Positions 38,390 through 46,867 of a DNA stretch of 64,000 nt are shown here, in pieces. Origin of the DNA: Verrucomicrobiota bacterium (GTDB lineage Bacteria > Verrucomicrobiota > Verrucomicrobiia > Limisphaerales > PALSA-1396); the NCBI GenBank assembly GCA_016200005.1, contig JACQFP010000048.1, positions 28,612 to 92,611 on the forward strand, given 5' to 3'. The position numbers were made by a program, and so were the translations under genes. The number at the start of each line of letters is the position of its first letter. Positions within the stretch are counted from its first letter, which is position 1. The notes below the pieces were generated by a model. That model saw only the letters and a program-made list of their open reading frames with translations, did not search any database and was not told the origin of the DNA.

Positions 38390-39388
38390 ATGATAATTCA
38401 AAACACACGCCGTAGTTTTCTGAAAACTGTGGGTGGCTTAGGATTCGTGCTCGGCACGCACCCGCTTTGGGCGTTCGCAAACTCGCGTTCTCGCCTGTCC
38501 CCGCAGGAAGTTAAGGCGCGCATTCGCGGACCCATTCTGACGCTGCCGACACCCTTCACCGCCGATTTCAAGGTGGATTATGCCGGCGTTCGCAACCTGG
38601 TTAAGTTGGGACTGGCAAACGGCATCGGCGTTTACGAACTGACGGCTGGGAACAGCCAGTACAGCGTTCTTAGTTACGATGAAGTAAAGAAGTTGACGCG
38701 TGTGTTCATCGAGGCGGTCGGCGGACGCGGGATTGTCATCGCCGCGACGGGTCCGTGGTGGACTGGGCAGGCGGTGGACTATGCTCGCTATGCCGAATCG
38801 GTGGGTGCTGACGCTGTGCAGGTGCTGTTGCCGCCCGGCGGATCGGACGAGGGCTACGTGGAACATTTCCGCAAAATCGCCGCGGCCACAAAGATCGCCA
38901 TCGTGCTACAAGGCGACCCAAAGCCCGCGCTGATCGAAAGATTCGTTCAGATACCGTCCGTGGTGAGCATGAAAGAGGATGGCAGCGAGGAGTACTACGT
39001 CGAGATCGTGAAGAAGTTCGGGCAGCGGCTCGCCATCTTCTGCGGCGGTCAGAAGCGACGGTATCTCGTGGGCCAACCCTACGGTTCGCCAGCCTACTTC
39101 AGTTTCTTCATCACCTTCGCGCCGGAGATCGCCGTTCGGTTCTATCAAGCGATCCAGAAGAATGACCTGGAAACGGCGCGCGCCATCGTCGAGCGCTACG
39201 AGAAGCCGGTATTCGACTTTTGCGGTGCCGGCCCGCGCGGTTTCCACGCTTACTGGCACGGCTTGCTGGAACATTTCGGCGTGGCGAAGCGATATGTGCG
39301 TCCACCTGAGGACAGTTGCACGGACGAGGACATGCAACGTGTGGCCGCGCTTTGTGAACGCCTGGGCTTGAAGCCAGTTAAGCGCTAG
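38390..39388 (+). CDS. Tat-exported DapA/N-acetylneuraminate lyase-family protein
   Basis: A 332-residue protein with a twin-arginine signal (TRRSFLKTVGGLGFVLGTHPLWAFA) followed by a DHDPS/NAL TIM barrel from about residue 45. The Schiff-base lysine is expected in SVVSMKEDGSE. Two points differ from classical members: the region of the GTTGE motif reads ELTAGNSQYS, and the strand that normally carries the catalytic tyrosine (YNxP) reads IVLQGDP. So the lysine is kept but the tyrosine seems absent, and aldolase activity is doubtful or altered. Export is unusual for this fold. It lies 20 bp before a secreted sialidase-like gene in one operon. Confidence 0.85.
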   Translation: MIIQNTRRSFLKTVGGLGFVLGTHPLWAFANSRSRLSPQEVKARIRGPILTLPTPFTADFKVDYAGVRNLVKLGLANGIGVYELTAGNSQYSVLSYDEVKKLTRVFIEAVGGRGIVIAATGPWWTGQAVDYARYAESVGADAVQVLLPPGGSDEGYVEHFRKIAAATKIAIVLQGDPKPALIERFVQIPSVVSMKEDGSEEYYVEIVKKFGQRLAIFCGGQKRRYLVGQPYGSPAYFSFFITFAPEIAVRFYQAIQKNDLETARAIVERYEKPVFDFCGAGPRGFHAYWHGLLEHFGVAKRYVRPPEDSCTDEDMQRVAALCERLGLKPVKR

Positions 39389-39408
39389 ACTGACCTACAA
39401 GAGTTTTT

Positions 39409-41097
39409 ATGCGATTCACCAACGACTCAGCTCGACTTCTCGCAACCATTTTTCTTTTTACTGTCGCCGCTGGGCCAATTTCGGCATTTAGCCGAGGAAA
39501 CTCTGCTCAGCAAGCGGCCACAACACCGACATTTGTTTCACATCTGAAAGAAGTGTCACGGGTGGCGAAATTGCCCGACGGGAAATTGATAGCTGTTTTC
39601 ACGCGGGACGCGGGTGGCACGCCAGAACTGGTGGCGCGCTACTCCACCGACAACGGTCAAACGTGGGGGGATATTCAGTCGCTCATGCCACTGCCGAAAG
39701 ATGAGAGCGCTTGGGGCAGCCCGGAGCCGCTGGTAGATCAGAACGGCGAGCTGCATATCTTTTTCCTCAAAGCTCGCAATAAGTTGCCGTCTGGTCTGGA
39801 TATCGACATCTGGCACACCAAATCCAGCACTGGACGAACAAGTTGGCGTGCGCCACGGCGGATCTGGGAGGGCTACACCGGCGCGCTCAATTGCGTCATC
39901 CAGATGCGAAATGGTCGCATTCTTCTGCCCTTTTCCTACATGACAAAACGGAGCTGGGCTGACCGTGGGGAAGGGTTCGACGCTTTCACTTACATGGGCA
40001 GGTTCAACTGTGCGCTTCTTTACTCAAACGATCACGGAGACACGTGGCAACAATCACCTTCTCACCTGAAGGTCACGGCCCCCGATCTTTCCACCGAGGG
40101 GGCGATCGAGCCGGTGGTCGTGGAACGCAAGAACGGTCAAGTCTGGATGCTGCTCCGCACGCAGCACGGGCGCTTTTACGAATCGCTGTCCGACGATGGA
40201 ATCACCTGGTCCAAACCGCGACCGACGCGCATCTTATCCTCGGATTCTCCGGCGGGTTTGGTGCGGCTCGACGATGATCGGATCGTGATGTTCTGGAACA
40301 ATTGCCTGCGGTTTCCGTATGCGTATGGCGGACGGCATGTGATGCACGGTGCAATTTCGTCGGACGACGGAAAGACCTGGCGCGGATTCCGCGAAGTGGC
40401 GCGAAACCCCCGGCGTCACGAGCCGCCCCCTCCGCGTGGCGATCACGGGGCGACCTACCCCATACCCTGCGCGATCAACGACGGCAAGATCATCACCTCG
40501 ACTGGACTGCCCACGAACTACAACTTGTTCGTTGACCCGGCGTGGTTCTACGAAACCTCGCAGAAGGAGAATTTCGCAAACGGATTGGAGGAGTGGTCGG
40601 TCTTCGGCGTCAAGGGGGTTGAACTCGCGCCACATCCGGACAAGTCAGGCGCGCGCGTGCTGTCGCTTCGAAAGACGGATCCTCATTGGCCCGCGGGAGC
40701 AGTCTGGAATTTTCCATCTGGCCCAAAAGGGCGATTGCGCCTGCACATCTTGCTGAGACCAGGTTTTGCAGGAGCGCGCATCGGCGTCACTGACCATTTT
40801 TCGGTCCCCTTCGACGATCTGGATGAGTTTTTTAATCTCTACAATCTTGCCATCAGTCCTGCGGGCACCATCGGGAAGGGAAAACTGACGCCCAACCGCT
40901 GGCACACGTTGGAGTTGAAGTGGGACATGGGCAAGCGACGGTGTCTGGCTTCTGTCGATGGCCGCCAGATCGCCGTCCTTCCACAGGGTCGGGAGAGTTT
41001 GGGTGCAAACTATCTACGGCTCATCTCAACGGCGGAGACGACCGACCCCGCCGGGCTGATGGTCGATGCGATCGATGTGAACGTCACACCGGAATGA
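39409..41097 (+). CDS. Secreted sialidase-like protein
   Basis: A 562-residue protein with signal peptide (LLATIFLFTVAAGPISAFS). The BNR propeller (about residues 40-360) has STDNGQTWGDI, SNDHGDTWQQSP, SDDGITWSKP and SSDDGKTWRGF Asp boxes and EGYTGALNCVIQMRNGRILLPFSYM. A C-terminal beta-sandwich (about 400-562) carries LLRPGFAGARIGVTDHFSVP. It is a close paralog of the protein at 28967-30757, with matching stretches such as WNNCLRFPYAYGGR. Operon partner of the Tat-exported DapA-like protein; the pair could act together on sialylated glycans outside the cytoplasm (inference). Confidence 0.87.
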   Translation: MRFTNDSARLLATIFLFTVAAGPISAFSRGNSAQQAATTPTFVSHLKEVSRVAKLPDGKLIAVFTRDAGGTPELVARYSTDNGQTWGDIQSLMPLPKDESAWGSPEPLVDQNGELHIFFLKARNKLPSGLDIDIWHTKSSTGRTSWRAPRRIWEGYTGALNCVIQMRNGRILLPFSYMTKRSWADRGEGFDAFTYMGRFNCALLYSNDHGDTWQQSPSHLKVTAPDLSTEGAIEPVVVERKNGQVWMLLRTQHGRFYESLSDDGITWSKPRPTRILSSDSPAGLVRLDDDRIVMFWNNCLRFPYAYGGRHVMHGAISSDDGKTWRGFREVARNPRRHEPPPPRGDHGATYPIPCAINDGKIITSTGLPTNYNLFVDPAWFYETSQKENFANGLEEWSVFGVKGVELAPHPDKSGARVLSLRKTDPHWPAGAVWNFPSGPKGRLRLHILLRPGFAGARIGVTDHFSVPFDDLDEFFNLYNLAISPAGTIGKGKLTPNRWHTLELKWDMGKRRCLASVDGRQIAVLPQGRESLGANYLRLISTAETTDPAGLMVDAIDVNVTPE

Positions 41098-41188
41098 GAG
41101 GCAGCCCGCGCCGGATCAAATCAATTTTGTAACTTGCAGCAGGTCTCGACTCGACTTCCTCTACTATCGGAACAGCTGTTAAATCCGC

Positions 41189-42175
41189 TCAACGTATTGC
41201 GTTCGACGCTTTCAGTAACTCAGCCACCTTTACACTAAAGCACGCATCGGAGCGGTGTCCGCCCCTGTCCTCGCCACCGAGGGAGTAAACAGAATCACCC
41301 GCGCGTACCAGGCCAACCAGCGCGGCAATCGGCAAATCTATCGTCTTTGTGTAAGCATCCCGCTCCGTGTCGTAGATGAACGCCGCTGCGGTGAAGCCTT
41401 CCGGTTGACCGCCATAGCCGCCGGCAATAAGAATTCGATGTTTATCCAGCTTGACCGCGGATACGCCGCGCACGGCGATGGGATAAGGGTGCAAACCGCG
41501 CCATTTGTCTTTTCCGGCCTCGAAGGCCCAAGCAGCACTGAGATTGGCAATCTCGTTGACCGGATCCGGCGTTACCCCGCCGAAAACAAACAATTCACGA
41601 CCCACGACCGCGCTTGCCGCCAGACCAAAGGCGACGCTTCCCGGAGGTTGCAAGGCTGAAATGTTGCCGCGATCGAGATTCAGCCGCACTCCGCTTCTGT
41701 GAAAACCGGTGAGTTTCGAGGCGTCGAGGCAGCCGCCGAAGATGAACAGATCCTTGCCAACCATACCCCCTACAGCCACCACGGCATCATCTTTTAATTC
41801 GCCGATCCGTTTAAGTTCCAAGGAAGGTTTTATGCGCCACACCTCCTTGCGCGGCTGAGCGCCATCCGTGCCTCCGGCGATGATGAGTTCGTCGTTCCAC
41901 TCAGCCGTCACAGCGTAGGCCAGCGGATGCGGCAGTCGGCCCTTCAACTCCCATTTTTGTGACGCGAGATCAAAAAAACAGATAACGTCGAGCCAATGTT
42001 TCGTGCCCTCCTTCCAATTCGTGCCGCCAACAACGATGATTTTCCGATCAACCACGCCGCAGGCAAAGCCGCCGTTGGGGGTGGGAAGCGGTGGCAGTTG
42101 TTCCCATCCTGCAAAAGCATTGCTCGCGATCATCAATGAGACTGGCAACCAGAGTTCACTTTTCATCGTCACCAT
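41189..42175 (-). CDS. Secreted Kelch-repeat protein, NanM-like (N-acetylneuraminate epimerase family)
   Basis: A 328-residue protein with signal peptide (MKSELWLPVSLMIASNAFA). It has about six Kelch-type blades, each marked by GG pairs: KIIVVGGTNW, ELIIAGGTDG, DLFIFGGCLD, ELFVFGGVTP, RILIAGGYGG and SVYSLGGEDR. Length and blade number fit periplasmic NanM, which turns alpha-sialic acid into the beta anomer for uptake. Activity is not shown by sequence alone, since many Kelch proteins share this outline. The gene is convergent with the sialidase ending at 41097 and lies next to an aldolase gene, which supports a role in sialic acid use. Confidence 0.82.
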   Translation of the reverse strand: MVTMKSELWLPVSLMIASNAFAGWEQLPPLPTPNGGFACGVVDRKIIVVGGTNWKEGTKHWLDVICFFDLASQKWELKGRLPHPLAYAVTAEWNDELIIAGGTDGAQPRKEVWRIKPSLELKRIGELKDDAVVAVGGMVGKDLFIFGGCLDASKLTGFHRSGVRLNLDRGNISALQPPGSVAFGLAASAVVGRELFVFGGVTPDPVNEIANLSAAWAFEAGKDKWRGLHPYPIAVRGVSAVKLDKHRILIAGGYGGQPEGFTAAAFIYDTERDAYTKTIDLPIAALVGLVRAGDSVYSLGGEDRGGHRSDACFSVKVAELLKASNAIR

Positions 42176-42210
42176 TCACCGGCACACCAGTCGAAACATT
42201 ACATCACAAA

Positions 42211-42227
42211 ACGAACTGTCCGTTCGT
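42211..42227. promoter_or_regulatory. Inverted repeat upstream of the NanM-like gene
   Basis: ACGAAC-tgtcc-GTTCGT is a perfect 6-bp inverted repeat about 36 bp upstream of ATG 42175. Size and position would suit a dimeric repressor site. Only one copy was noticed. Confidence 0.3.
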
Positions 42228-42300
42228 CGCAATAGTAAAAGTCGCGCTGCCGACCGGCTTTGCGCTGGTTTCGGACTGCCGTTTTGTCTGCCTGACATGA

Positions 42301-43083
42301 TTACCCATCGGTGCCCAGCAATCCGTCGAGTTGCGCACCGCTTTTTTTCAGGTCGTTGTGAATAGCCCAGAACTCACTGCCGAGCACAAGAAACTTACAA
42401 CCCATGTCCACGACGATTTTTGCGTCTTCAATCGTGCCGACAGGATAGCCCCACGGCTTGTTGTGTTTCTGACACGCTTTAATCGTCGTCTCCAATGCGG
42501 TTCGCAGCTTGGGCTCTTGCAGCGAGCCCTTGCAGCCGAGTCTCAACGAGAGATCACTAGGTCCGACGAAGACAACATCCACGCCTTCGACAGCCGCAAT
42601 GGCTTCAGCGTTTTGCACCGCGAGGGGTGTTTCGATCTGCACGATCAGGAATGTCTCGCGGTTCGCACGGTGGGGATAGTCGTCTGGTTTGTTCACCCAA
42701 AATCCTCCATCCATGCCGGCACCGTCGATGCCCCGGTCGCCGAGCGGGGGAAATTTGGATGCCGTCACCAGTTGGCGCGCACGATCCGCAGTGTTCACCT
42801 GCGGAATCATCAACGCGGTGGCGCCGTCTTCAAGCAGGCGTGCCAGACCCGATTTCTCCAGCGTTGGTGTGCGCCAAAGGCAGTCAATATCCGCCAGGTG
42901 ATGCTGCACGATCATCGTTTCGATTTCACGCGGGTTCCAGTTGCGGTGTTCGCCGTCCACCCAAACACCGTCATAGCCGAAGCTTGCAGCCATGTGCGGG
43001 AAATAAGAAATGGAGTTGCCGGTGACGCAAATACGCGCGACCTGACCTTTGCGGAGTTTTTGAAGGACTTTTGAAGTTCTCAT
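42301..43083 (-). CDS. HpcH/HpaI-family aldolase
   Basis: A 260-residue class II aldolase-type barrel with VWVDGEHRNW, WRTPTLEKSGLARLLEDGATALMIPQVNTADRARQLV, the metal-binding glutamate of IVQIETPLAVQNAEAI, and VDVVFVGPSDLSLRLG. These match 2-keto-3-deoxy-L-rhamnonate and related 2-keto-3-deoxy sugar acid aldolases. It could cleave the 2-keto-3-deoxy acid made by the L-fuconate dehydratase at 4.1 kb into pyruvate and lactaldehyde, but the genes are far apart. It has its own copy of the shared promoter module, with TAGAAT 25 bp before the start codon. Confidence 0.87.
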   Translation of the reverse strand: MRTSKVLQKLRKGQVARICVTGNSISYFPHMAASFGYDGVWVDGEHRNWNPREIETMIVQHHLADIDCLWRTPTLEKSGLARLLEDGATALMIPQVNTADRARQLVTASKFPPLGDRGIDGAGMDGGFWVNKPDDYPHRANRETFLIVQIETPLAVQNAEAIAAVEGVDVVFVGPSDLSLRLGCKGSLQEPKLRTALETTIKACQKHNKPWGYPVGTIEDAKIVVDMGCKFLVLGSEFWAIHNDLKKSGAQLDGLLGTDG

Positions 43084-43108
43084 GCGTGTCTCATATTCAT
43101 AGAGGAGG

Positions 43109-43166
43109 ATTCTACAGAGGACAACAAGCCATACTACCGTTATTTGTGAAATCTTACGCCATTTTC
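43109..43166 (-). promoter_or_regulatory. Shared AraC-type promoter module, copy F
   Basis: Minus strand: GAAAATGGCG (43157-43166), then 21 bp later CAAATAACGGTAGT (ending 43133), then 17 bp, then GTAGAATCC with TAGAAT (43109-43114). This is the only copy directly in front of a cytosolic enzyme with a very short leader. Confidence 0.65.
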
Positions 43167-43344
43167 ATTCCTTTTCAGCGACGATCCTTGTGCCGCAAAA
43201 GTCGTGCTTCTAACCTTGCCGCGCTAAGCTAAGGCGACCTACTTTTCATCCAATGTCTTGAGTAATCTCGTGGAGAGACTCTCATGAAGGATCGAAAAAC
43301 TGAATTGAAATGGCTCAGACTTTTGAATTAATCCGTTTGTTTCC

Positions 43345-45399
43345 TCAATCGATTTTTTTGTACATTATTACCACGGCTCCGGGCTGATCGTTGATTTGCA
43401 CTTTGAGGCCGCCATCCATCAACTCTCGACCCGTCGTTTCGGTCTGGCCGGCATTATCGAAATCCGTGAAGGAATATTTACGGTCCGGTTGGAGTCCGTG
43501 CAATTTGAATCGGGCTGACTCGTAAGAGCTTTCACCCCTTCGGAAGACTTGAATCATTCCTTGATTCCGATCCGGTCGATCAAATTGCCATGCCATCCAG
43601 ACATCATTCGACGTGCTGTAAGGAGTAAGAGGATAATAATCGCCAAGGTAGCAGGGCCCAACCTGCCGCAGCTCCCTGGTCAACTTCCTGAGTCTTGCGT
43701 AGTCGAGGTCCTTGCGCCGGACGTCCCAACAGGCGGTAACACTTGCTGCCATGTCACTGCGAAATACATACGGATCGACTTTATCGTCAGGGATATTGGC
43801 TAGCTTAGATGGGCCAATCAGCGTCCCTGTCCCGTGATAGGGGAACCAAAAGGAAATACCGTAAGTATGACACTGTTCCCCGATGGGTTCGAAAACATAA
43901 TCGCTTCGAAGCAAAGGCACTGCCCGCCTGAGTGTTTCAAGGTCGTTTCGTCTTCCTCCGCTGGCGCAGGAGTCGATCAACATATTGGGATGTCGGCGGC
44001 GCAATTCATCCCAGTACGCCAAGTAGCCGGTCACGTAATGATTTTCTGTAATGCCCTGGCGATCTGGCGCGTCGTTGTGGTGCCAGAAATAATCCAGATC
44101 GGTGTTTAGGTCCTGTCGATAGAGGTCAATTCCCTCATGCTTAATGATTTGATCGATATGTTCGATCAGCCAATGAAGTGCCTCGGGATTACCCAAGTTC
44201 AACAGCCGCTTATGCATAATATATTCCTTGGCGCCCGTAAAGGTCGGAGGTGTTAACAGCCACTCCGGATGGTTTTCGAAAAGCCACGTTCCTTCCGTCA
44301 CGCGCTCCGGTTCGAACCATACAATGTTCTTGATGCCTTTCGCATGCGCATGGTCGGTGATGGCGCGCAAACCATTTGGGAAACGCTTTTTGTCCACCTC
44401 CCAGGTCCCGGTGTTCAACCACGTGCCGTCATTCTTGTACCACCCCGCATCCATCCACCAATAATCGATTTTTAATCCTTCTTCCAGATAGCGATCGATG
44501 AACAGCTTTTGGTTGCCTTCGTTGGCATTTATCATTTCCCCAAATTGCTGAGAACTGCATCCCGCCAATTGCGGTGCCGGAAGTTTGCCACCGGGGCGTG
44601 GGAGATTGTGCGCGATCATCCAGCGACGCCAAGCGTTCTGTGCGTTCAGCCAATCCCCTCGCCAAAACTGCAGGGCAACAAGGGGGCCGCGAATCTGCTC
44701 TCCAGGTTGCAAGTAGAAATGGGTCAACTCCTGCCCGGCCCAAATACGAAGTCCCTTTTCTTCACGGGAGAATTGTGCCGCCCACTGACCGGGCCATCCC
44801 ACTGCGAGGATGACTCCCGATTCTGATCCAGCGACGTTGAAATAAGGCAGGTCACTACCCGATGGACGCCCACCCGCCGCGGTGATCCGCACTCTAGACT
44901 TCAAAGACAATCGAGTTGCTCGCGGGCGGTAATCATCCACCTCCGCCGGGCTGCCCTTAAAATGGTGGAGAGTCATATCTCCTCCGCCAAGGTCCTCAAA
45001 ACCCACGTCTAGCGCTTGGATGTCCTGTAGAATAGGGCTGTTCGTCTTAGCCGTATTGGTAAAGTAAACCGTCCACTCAACAACGGGAAAATCCCGGTAT
45101 TCAACTGCCACACTACGCAGAACCAAACCTGAGTTTGGATCTTTAAAGGTAATCGTATGTTGAACGCGATTTTCATCCAACGCTTGCGACCCCCGGTTTG
45201 ATTTCCACAGTTTCAATATTTTGGAAGAAGGTTCTCCGCCATGGGTGAACGAGATTGGAGGGGTGGGCGAGTCGCCACGAAACTTTTCTTGCACCCAGTT
45301 GGCCGCCCGGGACACTTCAGTGGAAACGTCATTCGTGGCAAGCGAAACCGTTCCCGCAGAAAACCCCAATAGCGTAAGAATCCGGATGACATTATTCAT
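43345..45399 (-). CDS. Secreted alpha-galactosidase (GH36-type)
   Basis: A 684-residue enzyme with signal peptide (MNNVIRILTLLGFSAGTVSLA). It has an N-terminal beta-sandwich, a catalytic barrel (about residues 290-600) and a short C-terminal beta domain. Barrel motifs are IDYWWMDAGWY, GIKNIVWFEPERVTEGTW, the nucleophile region GIDLYRQDLN (Asp) and the acid/base region MLIDSCASGGRRNDLE. It removes terminal alpha-galactose, or in related members alpha-N-acetylgalactosamine, from exported oligosaccharides. A possible weak copy of the promoter half-sites lies at 45524-45554. Confidence 0.9.
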   Translation of the reverse strand: MNNVIRILTLLGFSAGTVSLATNDVSTEVSRAANWVQEKFRGDSPTPPISFTHGGEPSSKILKLWKSNRGSQALDENRVQHTITFKDPNSGLVLRSVAVEYRDFPVVEWTVYFTNTAKTNSPILQDIQALDVGFEDLGGGDMTLHHFKGSPAEVDDYRPRATRLSLKSRVRITAAGGRPSGSDLPYFNVAGSESGVILAVGWPGQWAAQFSREEKGLRIWAGQELTHFYLQPGEQIRGPLVALQFWRGDWLNAQNAWRRWMIAHNLPRPGGKLPAPQLAGCSSQQFGEMINANEGNQKLFIDRYLEEGLKIDYWWMDAGWYKNDGTWLNTGTWEVDKKRFPNGLRAITDHAHAKGIKNIVWFEPERVTEGTWLFENHPEWLLTPPTFTGAKEYIMHKRLLNLGNPEALHWLIEHIDQIIKHEGIDLYRQDLNTDLDYFWHHNDAPDRQGITENHYVTGYLAYWDELRRRHPNMLIDSCASGGRRNDLETLRRAVPLLRSDYVFEPIGEQCHTYGISFWFPYHGTGTLIGPSKLANIPDDKVDPYVFRSDMAASVTACWDVRRKDLDYARLRKLTRELRQVGPCYLGDYYPLTPYSTSNDVWMAWQFDRPDRNQGMIQVFRRGESSYESARFKLHGLQPDRKYSFTDFDNAGQTETTGRELMDGGLKVQINDQPGAVVIMYKKID

Positions 45400-45791
45400 C
45401 GGTTGTCATTTTGCACCCCGCAGCGTCGATGAGGCAGAGCCTCACCTCGCCCCCAAGGTCCATTTCCATATTTTTGGAATAGTGTGATTTGTGTACGTGT
45501 CGCATTCGGCACCTCTCAACACCTCTTGTTTTCACTAAATAATCAGTGTTTTTGCCGGAATTCGTCCCAAGCCGCTGTCTGCCCGCCTTCAAACTGGATT
45601 TCCTCTCGCTGATCGAGCGTTCGGCTGATATTCGCCCGGCTTCAATTTCATTGCTGGCAAACTGCAACCCGGACTGTTCGACAGCTTGAATGCGTCGTCA
45701 CTGAAACACACCGTCCCTTCGCCAATTTGCGACGTATCCAAACCACTTCATCATTGCCACTGTTAGGGTTGCGGCTTATTAAGAACAGATC
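45400..45791. other. Divergent intergenic region, alpha-galactosidase / paired cysteine proteins
   Basis: About 390 bp. It has a weak minus-strand direct repeat, CAAAAACACTG and GAAAACAAG about 20 bp apart (45524-45554), resembling the shared promoter half-sites but without GGTAGT or a fitting -10. No other feature was recognised. Confidence 0.35.
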
Positions 45792-46298
45792 ATGAGTCAA
45801 TCCAACGTATTGCCCTATACCGATGCCAAACCAGTTGGTGCAGGAGATTTTTACTTTGCGATCAACGCCACCTTTCGTTTCATCCAGAAGCGGTTTGGTA
45901 TGGATCAACTCCGCCAATATTGGAGGGATCTGGGATCAAGCTATATGGCGCCCGTTGCAGCGGGTTGGAAGCAACACGGCCTCTCGGGTGTGGCGGAGTA
46001 CTGGCGCGCGTTCTTCAGAGCCGAACCGGGTGCGGAGGTGGCAGTGACCTGCACGGAGGACTCCGTGGTCCTCGAAGTGAGAACGTGTCCCGCGATTGCG
46101 CATTTGAGAAGACACAAGCGGGAAATCGTCCCCTGCTTCTGTCAACACTGTTATTTTCTGGGCGAGGCGACGGCAGCGCCCGCGGGTCTTACCGTTCGAG
46201 TAGAGGGCGGCAACGGCAGTTGCCGACAAACCTTCTTTCGGCAAAGCGGGGCGATTCCCAAACAAGATCTCGCTAAAATCAGGGAGGCGAAATGTTAG
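45792..46298 (+). CDS. Uncharacterised cysteine-containing protein, first of an overlapping pair
   Basis: A 168-residue soluble protein without a signal peptide. Visible blocks are VLPYTDAKPVGAGDFYFAINATFRFIQKRFG, YWRDLGSSYMAPV, VLEVRTCPAIAHLRRHKREIVPCFCQHCYFLGEATAAPAGLTVRVEGGNGSC. The C-F-C-x2-C cluster and the histidines could bind a metal or iron-sulphur centre. The outline resembles L-2-amino-thiazoline-4-carboxylic acid hydrolase-like proteins, but I would not assign that activity. The next gene overlaps its end by 7 bp and encodes a protein of similar outline, so they are probably co-expressed partners. Confidence 0.7.
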   Translation: MSQSNVLPYTDAKPVGAGDFYFAINATFRFIQKRFGMDQLRQYWRDLGSSYMAPVAAGWKQHGLSGVAEYWRAFFRAEPGAEVAVTCTEDSVVLEVRTCPAIAHLRRHKREIVPCFCQHCYFLGEATAAPAGLTVRVEGGNGSCRQTFFRQSGAIPKQDLAKIREAKC

Positions 46299-46867
46299 GG
46301 GTTTACGATTTTTGCGGTCATTACGAATGGACCTTTGAATGGTTGCGCAAGGAGGGTGGCGAACCGTTGGTCCGTCAGTTTTGGGATGAAGCGATCAATC
46401 AGGATTCTCAGACTCATGCTGCAGAATTGATTTTGCAAAAAGGCTTTGAAGGCATGAAGGAGTATTGGCGACACACACTCCAGGAGGAAGCCGCTGGTTA
46501 TCACACCACGTCCGCCGGAAATGTCTTTCGCATTGATATGCATGAGTGCCCTTCCAAAGGTTTTCTGATCCGCAACAAGCTCGAACAGTACCACGATTAT
46601 TGCGATCATTGCATGGGCTGGATCGGGCCGCTGTTGAAGCGTGGCAAATTCGTTGTGGACCACCAGCATAATCACCGGGGTCAGTGTTGGTGGGAGATCC
46701 GCAAAGAAGCTGACCTGACAAGCGCTTCGGCACCGGGGCAGCTCGCGGGACATGAGGACGTCCGGTTGAGGCCAGATTGGAAACTTCCTGGTAAGCCGAT
46801 GGATACTTACAAGCGAGCCAACGACCCCGAAGATAAATCCTCAAAAGCCGACTGCTCAAAACCTTGA
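46292..46867 (+). CDS. Uncharacterised cysteine-containing protein, second of an overlapping pair
   Basis: A 191-residue soluble protein with YDFCGHYEWTFEWLRKEGGEPLVRQFWDEAI, ILQKGFEGMKEYWRHTLQEEAAGYHTT, MHECPSKGFLIRN and HDYCDHCMGWIGPLLKRGKFVVDHQHNHRGQCWWEI. The CDHC near residue 108 aligns with CQHC in the upstream protein, so both belong to one family with different C-termini. Its ATG lies inside the end of the first gene (GAGGCGAA before ATG serves as ribosome site), implying coupling. The 3' part overlaps the antisense extension of the nagB-like frame. Function unknown. Confidence 0.72.
   Translation: MLGVYDFCGHYEWTFEWLRKEGGEPLVRQFWDEAINQDSQTHAAELILQKGFEGMKEYWRHTLQEEAAGYHTTSAGNVFRIDMHECPSKGFLIRNKLEQYHDYCDHCMGWIGPLLKRGKFVVDHQHNHRGQCWWEIRKEADLTSASAPGQLAGHEDVRLRPDWKLPGKPMDTYKRANDPEDKSSKADCSKP

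Noticed and set aside
45524..45554. Tenth copy of the shared promoter module before the alpha-galactosidase
   Set aside because: Two AAAAC half-sites about 20 bp apart are present, but GGTAGT and a -10 element at the 17-bp spacing are missing.
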